Assembly (NCBI GenBank): GCA_017406465.1 | Contig: JAFQYM010000046.1 | Coordinates: 1 to 59,045, forward strand | Source: Kiritimatiellia bacterium | GTDB lineage: Bacteria > Verrucomicrobiota > Kiritimatiellia > RFP12 > UBA1067 | Length of the DNA stretch: 59,045 nucleotides | Direction of reading: 5' to 3' | Shown: positions 53,501-59,045 of the stretch, piece by piece | Layout: each line of letters begins with the position of its first letter | Position numbering within the stretch: position 1 is the first letter of the stretch | Made by a program: the position numbers and the translations under genes | Notes under the pieces: model-generated | Databases searched by the model: none | What the model was told of the DNA's origin: nothing | Seen by the model: the letters and a program-made list of their open reading frames with translations, nothing else

Positions 53501-54808
53501 ATGAATGTGCTCAAAATTATCGGCGGCAAGACGACTCTTGCCCTTGCCTTCATTGGCGCTGCGCTTTGCGCTTCGGCCGTGCCTACTGTCACCATCGTCA
53601 GCGTTACCCAGCGCTGGCCATGGAATAACAAGGTGGACATCAAATACAGGATCGACGGCGGCACCGACCTCGCGAACTTCGAATACTACAAGATCAAGTT
53701 CAATGCTACGATAAATGGCCAGACCTGCGAAATTGACGGCTCGAAGGACCTCATCGCCAAGACCGTCGATGGCACCCACACGGTGACGTGGACGAACGCC
53801 CCGTCCGGCGTCCTGGCGACGGGCTGCACGATGGGCGCGACGCTCTATGAGACGACCGGCGACTATATGATCATCGACCTCGACACCGGCCACTTCGCCT
53901 TTGAGAACCGCGAAGGCGACGACAGGGCGAACTCCCGGCCCACGGCATCGAACACCCGTTACAATACAGGGCTCTACAAGACGGATTGGCTAGTCATGCG
54001 CCGCGTTCCTCGTACGGCGGACAGCGCCTACGCCAGCTACCGCACGGGCTATGATTCGCAATGCGGTTCGGGAGTGTCGGGTCTCACCTACTACAACAGC
54101 AACAAGGACTGGACCACTGACAAGGACTACTACGTCGGTGTCTTCAAGGTGACAGTCGCGCAGTACCGGAAAATCATGGGAATCGTTCCCGCTGGAGCCA
54201 GTTTCGTCAATGTCGGCGGCAACGTCTATGACTGGTGTCCGGTCGGGGCTCCATCCTACAATACGCTGCGCAACTCGAAGACTGCAACGACCGCTCTTTC
54301 CGCCGACGCCTCCAGCGTCTCCTTCTTCGAGCGTCTGAACGCCAAGACGGGCATTGGCTCCGGCTTTGACCTCCCCACAGAGGTCATGTGGGAAATAGCC
54401 AACCGCGCCGGAACGACCACACTTTATTGGTGGTATGACTCGTACAGATTCGCCGATGTCGTGGCATGTGTCCACTGCAATGACAGCCGGACCAAGAACG
54501 GCACGAAGACACAGATTTTCAAAGTTGGATCATATAACTCAAACCAGTGGGGCCTGTACGACACGATGGGCATTTTGGCGGAGCTTTGCCGTGATGTTGG
54601 ATACTATGCCGATCTTGCGGATGCTCCAAACCCCTGGACTCCGAAGTGTGATCCGGAGGCGACGAAATCGATGAGCCGGGGCAATTATTGGGAAGTGGGG
54701 GCGTCCAATAACGGCTGGCGCTCGTCAGCGCGTGGGGTCACGGGTGTTGCCACCGATGCTGCGCAAGGCCGTGTAAACGGCTTCCGTCTCTTCTTCGTGG
54801 CACAGTAA
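53501..54808 (+). CDS. secreted SUMF1/FGE-fold protein lacking the catalytic cysteine
   Basis: 435 residues; ATG 53501 after gggaagg gives a signal peptide ending near ASAVPT. An Ig-like N-terminal part (about 20-115) precedes the FGE-sulfatase fold: YYVGVFKVTVAQYRKIMG, FDLPTEVMWEIANRAG, NQWGLYDTMG and SSARGVTGVA, ending GFRLFFVAQ. In active formylglycine-generating enzymes two cysteines lie in the R-C-x-x-R region; here it reads WRSSARG, so sulfatase activation is unlikely. Such folds also serve as carbohydrate- or peptide-binding modules. First gene of an operon whose next gene has an aaggaggag Shine-Dalgarno sequence. Confidence 0.78.
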   Translation: MNVLKIIGGKTTLALAFIGAALCASAVPTVTIVSVTQRWPWNNKVDIKYRIDGGTDLANFEYYKIKFNATINGQTCEIDGSKDLIAKTVDGTHTVTWTNAPSGVLATGCTMGATLYETTGDYMIIDLDTGHFAFENREGDDRANSRPTASNTRYNTGLYKTDWLVMRRVPRTADSAYASYRTGYDSQCGSGVSGLTYYNSNKDWTTDKDYYVGVFKVTVAQYRKIMGIVPAGASFVNVGGNVYDWCPVGAPSYNTLRNSKTATTALSADASSVSFFERLNAKTGIGSGFDLPTEVMWEIANRAGTTTLYWWYDSYRFADVVACVHCNDSRTKNGTKTQIFKVGSYNSNQWGLYDTMGILAELCRDVGYYADLADAPNPWTPKCDPEATKSMSRGNYWEVGASNNGWRSSARGVTGVATDAAQGRVNGFRLFFVAQ

Positions 54809-54835
54809 TCGAGTGTAGCCCAAGGAGGAGAAACC

Positions 54836-55684
54836 ATGAAACGCTTTGAACTTGCAATCTGGTTCGCGGCGGCAATGGCGTGTTCCACCGCCGTCGCGGA
54901 CGCCGTGGCGACGACGGCGCAGCTGGCCGTCTTCGACCTTGACACGCGCGCGGCCTATCCGGTCGTCTCGCGGACGGAACCCATCGCGCTTCCCTACGGC
55001 GCAGGTGCGACCGTCACGGCTACGGCACCAGGCGGTACGGTCACGACACTGGCCGCCGCCGTGAGCGGGACGAACTACTGGACGGCGACGGCGGGCGGCA
55101 TTTGGACGCTTGAGAACTCGAAGGAGGGCACGGCGACTTTCGCCGTCCGCTACAACGCCATCGAGCAGGGCGCGGGGACGGCGTCAAGCCCGTGGGTGCT
55201 TGTTGACAACGACGAGCTGGCCGGACTCTCCGTCACGGACGGCTTCATTTTCGTTCTCGAAGGACCGGTTGCGGCGCTTTCGGAGATGGGACGTCCCGCA
55301 GGATATGCCGTTGTTCCCGGTAGCGATGTGTCGTACGGTCTTGTGACGGCGACGGACGGCGCAGTGTTCATCGCAAAAGAGATGGCGTTTCGCGTCGATT
55401 CCAGGTTGCCCGGCCCAGATCGCACAGTGAAGGGAAAGGACAACATTCTTCCATTTGCCTATTCTGGCGATGATTGGGGCGGAGATTCGACAGTGCCGTC
55501 AACACTGACGTTTGTTTCGCCGAGCGGCGCAAGTCACAACGAAGAGTGTCTTGGCACAGGTGTTGTTGAATATCAGTTGAAGGAGCCTGGCACTTGGACT
55601 GTCATGTTGACAGGCGATGGAGTTGCAACGTTTACAAGCGTCATAAATTATGAAGGCGACGGGTTTATCTTGGTGGTACGATAG
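54836..55684 (+). CDS. secreted beta-rich protein of unknown function
   Basis: 282 residues, not recognised. Signal peptide to about residue 22 (MACSTAVADA). Two related modules are visible, about 40-110 and 205-282. Each has a hydrophobic strand, a PSG/PGG turn, then GTWTV or GIWTLENS and GVATFTSVINY or GTATFAVRYN, like Ig/carbohydrate-binding sandwiches. GC content drops in the last 200 nt. Strong Shine-Dalgarno sequence; 27 nt after the SUMF1-fold gene and 12 nt before the DUF4838 gene. Confidence 0.6.
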   Translation: MKRFELAIWFAAAMACSTAVADAVATTAQLAVFDLDTRAAYPVVSRTEPIALPYGAGATVTATAPGGTVTTLAAAVSGTNYWTATAGGIWTLENSKEGTATFAVRYNAIEQGAGTASSPWVLVDNDELAGLSVTDGFIFVLEGPVAALSEMGRPAGYAVVPGSDVSYGLVTATDGAVFIAKEMAFRVDSRLPGPDRTVKGKDNILPFAYSGDDWGGDSTVPSTLTFVSPSGASHNEECLGTGVVEYQLKEPGTWTVMLTGDGVATFTSVINYEGDGFILVVR

Positions 55685-55696
55685 AAAGGAGCGAAC

Positions 55697-58072
55697 ATGG
55701 CAAAAGCAGCCTTCTTGATTCTGTCAGTATTTATGGCGGTGCCACTGAGTGTCACAGCGGTCGGTTCGATGCTTGACGTCGCTGTGCGCGGTCAGTCGGC
55801 GGAATATGTCATTGTGACGTCTGCCAGTGCGTCTGAGTCTCAGCGGTACGCGGCGGAAGAGTTGCGTGACTTCATACAAAAGACTACAGGGGTTTGCCTG
55901 CCGATTGCCAACGACGACAGTCCGTTGCCTGCGAAGGCAATTCTTTTGGGCGAAACCAAGTACACGGAAAATCTTTTGCCGAATGCCGCGAACACGGTCG
56001 CAGGGCTTGGGGAAGACGGATTCCGCCTCGTCGCCCGGCCGCCGCATCTGCTCGTAATCGCCTCGCCCGTGCGCGGGACGCTCTACGGCGTCTACGAGAT
56101 ACTCGAGCGATTCGCCGGATGCCGGTGGTATGCGTCGTGGCACTCGGTCATTCCGAAAATCGACAAACTCTCCATTCCCGCCGATCTCGACGACACGCAG
56201 GTTCCGGCCTTCATCATGCGCGACCCCGGCTGGTACGATCTCCGCGAGAATCCAGCTTTCGCCGCGCGTCTCCGCGTGAACCAGTTCAAGCCGGAGCTGG
56301 CAACAATGGTTTCCATATATGGTGGCGTCGCCCAGAGCTGGGGAATGCTCAACCCCTGCCACACACTCAGCGTCCTTCTGCCGCCGAAGAAGTATTTCGC
56401 GGAGCATCCAGAGTATTACGCGCTCGTCAACGGGAAACGTGGTCCCGGGGCTATGTCCGGGGCTGAGGCGAAGCAACCATGCCTTACGAATCCCGACGTC
56501 CTGCGCATTGTGACCTCGAACGTGCTGGAGTGGATTCGCCGCGAGCCCCAATACCCGATCTACGGCGTGAGCCAGACCGACGGCTGGGACAACTACTGCC
56601 GCTGCCCGGACTGCGCTGCCGTGGACGAGGAGGAGGGGTCGCATTCCGGCACGGTTGTGCGCTTCGTAAATGCCGTCGCGGAGGCCGTCGAGAGGGAGTT
56701 CCCTGGAAAGACGGTCGAGACGCTCGCCTACAACTGGTCGCGCAAGCCGCCGGCGAAGATGAAGCTCCGCGACAACGTGGCCGTCTATCTCTGCACGATG
56801 GGGGCCGATCACGCGCGCTCCTTCCCGGAGTCCCCCCACCCGAAGACCATCGCCTTCCGCGAAGACCTCAAGGGCTGGCAGTCCATTTGCAGGAATGTCA
56901 TGATCTGGGACTACGTCACGAACTTCGGCCACTACCTCTCGCCGCACCCAAGCGCCTACGGCATCTTCAGGAACATCCCCTTCTATCGCGACTGCGGTGT
57001 GACGTACCTCTTCACGCAGGCGGACTCCCGGGGCGCGCACGCCTCGTTCTCGGCTCTCATGGCCTGGGTCGAGGCCAAGCTGATGTGGAACCCCGACCTG
57101 CCGCTCGACGCGCTCCTCGACGAATTCTTCGCTGGCTACTACGGAGACGCCGCGCCCTTTGTCCGCGAATACTTCGAGGAGCTGCATCGCCTTGAATATG
57201 ACTACACTGCTGATCCGAACCACGCACTTGGCATGACGACCCCGCCGACGAACCCTGCCATTCCCGACTCGTTCCTCGATGATGCGACCAGCCTTTGGGC
57301 AAAGGCCGAGGAGGCCGTCAAGGGCGACAAGAAGCGCGAATATAACGTACGCATGGGGGCCATCACGGTTGACTACATGCGGATGGAGCGTCTGCGCGGC
57401 GAGGTGGCAAAGAAAATCTGTCTCGCGCCGGAAACACGCGCCCCGGAGAAATTCGCCGAGGCGCAGAGGCTCGCCAAGAAGCTTCTAACCGTTTTGGCTA
57501 CGGAAAAGAACATCCAGCTCTCCGAGGGCGGTCACGCGCAACGCGCCAAGGCGCTGGTTGACTTCATCGGAATGGAGCGGCTGGCACTCCCTGCCATGCA
57601 CGAAGGCTCCGTCGTCATCGAGGAGAAGGACATTCCCTACGCGAAAAGCCTCGCCGGGAGGGACTGGGGAACATACGTTGACGACCCGAAGGCTGACGAC
57701 GGCCGCGCCACGAGGCTCATCACCCTCTCCTCCGATCAGGGCGTCCGCTACAACCTCCGCAACATCGAGTTCGAGGATGGCGCGAAATACCGCATCCGCG
57801 CAAGGGTGCGCGTTGACAAGGCCGGCGACGGGAACGCCTTCCACGCGGGCGTGCTTGACACAAGGGGATGGCCTGGCACGACAATCACCAACATCGTTCG
57901 CCGCACGAACGAGGTTTCGGGCGAATACGAGTGGTACGACGTGGCGGACTACGATCCCGCCGAATATCCCTTCGCCAGCTTCTTCATCCAGTCCGGCAGC
58001 TTCCCCCAGGGCGGCAAGCCCGCCGTCAAGGGCGTCTACCTCGACAAGATAGAAATTTCGAAGGTGCAGTAA
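55697..58072 (+). CDS. secreted DUF4838 protein with GH20/GH67-like N-terminus
   Basis: 791 residues, signal peptide to about 22. Residues about 30-130 are the alpha/beta domain that precedes GH20 and GH67 barrels (QRYAAEELRDFIQKTTGV, then LYGVYEILERFAGCRWY). DUF4838 (about 190-460) has YGVSQTDGWDNYCRCPDC, MGADHARSFPESPHP-type and VMIWDYVTNFGHYLSPHP blocks, and is a probable TIM barrel. A helical region follows, and a C-terminal beta-sandwich (about 650-791). DUF4838 is common in glycan-utilisation loci; activity unproven. A cysteine cluster CRCPDC could bind metal. Confidence 0.8.
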   Translation: MAKAAFLILSVFMAVPLSVTAVGSMLDVAVRGQSAEYVIVTSASASESQRYAAEELRDFIQKTTGVCLPIANDDSPLPAKAILLGETKYTENLLPNAANTVAGLGEDGFRLVARPPHLLVIASPVRGTLYGVYEILERFAGCRWYASWHSVIPKIDKLSIPADLDDTQVPAFIMRDPGWYDLRENPAFAARLRVNQFKPELATMVSIYGGVAQSWGMLNPCHTLSVLLPPKKYFAEHPEYYALVNGKRGPGAMSGAEAKQPCLTNPDVLRIVTSNVLEWIRREPQYPIYGVSQTDGWDNYCRCPDCAAVDEEEGSHSGTVVRFVNAVAEAVEREFPGKTVETLAYNWSRKPPAKMKLRDNVAVYLCTMGADHARSFPESPHPKTIAFREDLKGWQSICRNVMIWDYVTNFGHYLSPHPSAYGIFRNIPFYRDCGVTYLFTQADSRGAHASFSALMAWVEAKLMWNPDLPLDALLDEFFAGYYGDAAPFVREYFEELHRLEYDYTADPNHALGMTTPPTNPAIPDSFLDDATSLWAKAEEAVKGDKKREYNVRMGAITVDYMRMERLRGEVAKKICLAPETRAPEKFAEAQRLAKKLLTVLATEKNIQLSEGGHAQRAKALVDFIGMERLALPAMHEGSVVIEEKDIPYAKSLAGRDWGTYVDDPKADDGRATRLITLSSDQGVRYNLRNIEFEDGAKYRIRARVRVDKAGDGNAFHAGVLDTRGWPGTTITNIVRRTNEVSGEYEWYDVADYDPAEYPFASFFIQSGSFPQGGKPAVKGVYLDKIEISKVQ

Positions 58073-58079
58073 CAGTGAA

Positions 58080-59045
58080 ATGAGAATCCTCTGCGGAACA
58101 ATCTTGGCGGCGGCGGTTGCGACAACATGTATGGTTGGCACTGCGGCTGAGGCGGAGAAGATGCCGCCTGTTGCCTCGGCGAAAGTGTCGGCCGCGAAGC
58201 ATGTCTTTTCGATGTCGTGCAAGGTGACGGCGGTGAACGGCGACCTTGCGACGGCGGAAGGGCGCGCGAAGGCGATAGCTTGGTGGAAGAAGAACGGATT
58301 CACGAAACTCTGGCTCGAGAGCTACCGACACGGCGAGCGCGTGCCGACCGAAAGACTCGTCGAGGAGCGCGACGAATTCCGCGCCGAGGGCTTCGAGGTC
58401 TGCGGCATGATAACCCCGACGATGCTGAACGACCCGAAACCCGGCGCAAAGGAGGCGCAGATGGTCGTCTGCTGGAGCGACCCGAAGGCGCGGGAGCGCA
58501 TGCGCGAGGAATGTTCGCGCGCGGCGAAGGTCTTCGACACGGTGATCATCGACGACTTCCTGTTTTCGAACTGCGGTGACGGCTGCGAGAGATGCCGCGC
58601 AGACAAGGCGGCGCGGAAAATTTCAGACTTGGGGGAGTACAGGCGGACGCTTATGTACGAAGTGTGCGAGCGCGACATTCTCCCTGCCGCGAAGAAGGCC
58701 AACCCGGAATCGCACTTCATCATCAAGTATCCCTGCTGGTGGCGCAGATACGAGGCGCGCGGCTATTCACCGGTGCGTCAGGCATCGCTCTTCGGCGAAT
58801 GCTGGGTCGGAACGGAGACGAGAGACGCGAACCCCGAGCCGATTCAGGCGTGCTGGATCATGGCGTGGATGAACGAGGTCACAGGCGGCAGATGCGGTGG
58901 CGGATGGTACGACGCATTGGACTGCACGCCGGAGAAGTTCGTGGAACAGGCGTACTACACGATTCTCGGCGGCGCAAAGGAGTCGCTTGTCCACTGCTAC
59001 GACTATCTGCTCTCGGACGACCCGGGGCGGACGCCGTTCGGCGAA
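58080..59045 (+). CDS. secreted barrel protein, probable glycoside hydrolase (3' end outside window)
   Basis: 322 codons with no stop before the window ends. ATG 58080 begins a signal peptide (about 1-23). The rest reads as the first strands of a TIM barrel: FTKLWLESY, FEVCGMITPTML, VFDTVIIDDFLFSNC, HFIIKYPCWW and AWMNEVTGG. The FDTVIIDDF strand end with two Asp and nearby Cys pair (CERC) recalls unclassified glycoside-hydrolase-like families. It starts 7 nt after the DUF4838 stop, so it belongs to the same operon. Confidence 0.65.
   Translation, partial: MRILCGTILAAAVATTCMVGTAAEAEKMPPVASAKVSAAKHVFSMSCKVTAVNGDLATAEGRAKAIAWWKKNGFTKLWLESYRHGERVPTERLVEERDEFRAEGFEVCGMITPTMLNDPKPGAKEAQMVVCWSDPKARERMREECSRAAKVFDTVIIDDFLFSNCGDGCERCRADKAARKISDLGEYRRTLMYEVCERDILPAAKKANPESHFIIKYPCWWRRYEARGYSPVRQASLFGECWVGTETRDANPEPIQACWIMAWMNEVTGGRCGGGWYDALDCTPEKFVEQAYYTILGGAKESLVHCYDYLLSDDPGRTPFGE

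Noticed and set aside
53501..54808. Formylglycine-generating (sulfatase-activating) enzyme
   Set aside because: The fold matches but the catalytic cysteines are missing and no sulfatase gene is nearby.

Overview
The window looks like a chromosome segment of a strictly fermentative, Gram-negative, glycan-degrading anaerobe. The best guess is a Kiritimatiellota/Verrucomicrobiota-type bacterium of the PVC group from a gut or similar habitat. That placement is inference from three things: kdsB (lipopolysaccharide, hence an outer membrane), a four-subunit NAD(P)-linked [FeFe] hydrogenase with no respiratory genes beside it, and many very large secreted glycoside hydrolases of families common in that group. 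No rRNA or other decisive marker is present.

Layout. 1-580: RNA of a group II intron without a reverse transcriptase gene. 0.7-1.5 kb: a DUF2235 hydrolase. 1.5-2.8 kb: a structured repeat, terminators, infA and yebC. 2.85 kb: tRNA-Tyr. 3.0-6.1 kb: a GH127 beta-L-arabinofuranosidase and fucO (lactaldehyde reductase). 6.2-14.1 kb: a 2638-residue secreted sialidase/CotH/lamin-tail giant. 14.2-20.2 kb: hndABCD hydrogenase operon with HATPase, DUF456 and DRTGG neighbours. 20.3-26.6 kb: kdsB, azlC, an azlD fusion, ligA, pyrC and an FHA protein. 26.6-34.3 kb: a secreted glycan operon (a clan GH-A protein, GH29 fucosidase and an unclassified 785-residue protein). 34.4-36.6 kb: nusB, ribD and ribE. 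36.6-44.3 kb: GH2, GH9 and a DUF4886-GH78 fusion. 44.3-53.4 kb: an accessory zone with two DUF4143 ATPases, a two-component system, a GH35 beta-galactosidase, a hicBA pair and several families of duplicated DNA. 53.5-59.0 kb: an operon of a SUMF1-fold protein, an unknown secreted protein, a DUF4838 protein and a truncated barrel protein.

How it fits together. The secreted enzymes would strip arabinose, fucose, rhamnose, sialic acid and galactose from plant or mucin glycans. The deoxysugars fucose and rhamnose yield lactaldehyde, which FucO reduces. The hydrogenase disposes of remaining electrons as H2.

The most interesting signals are non-coding. (1) An extended -10 box, TGGTATAAT or close to it, sits 6-8 nt before the ATG of at least seven genes, which implies leaderless transcripts. 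(2) A roughly 80-bp element occurs twice with compensatory changes in its stems, and in one copy its inverted-repeat ends carry outward-facing promoters. (3) Both DUF4143 ATPase genes have three direct repeats at 32-34 bp spacing in front of them and duplicated sequence beside them, as if they were mobile cassettes.
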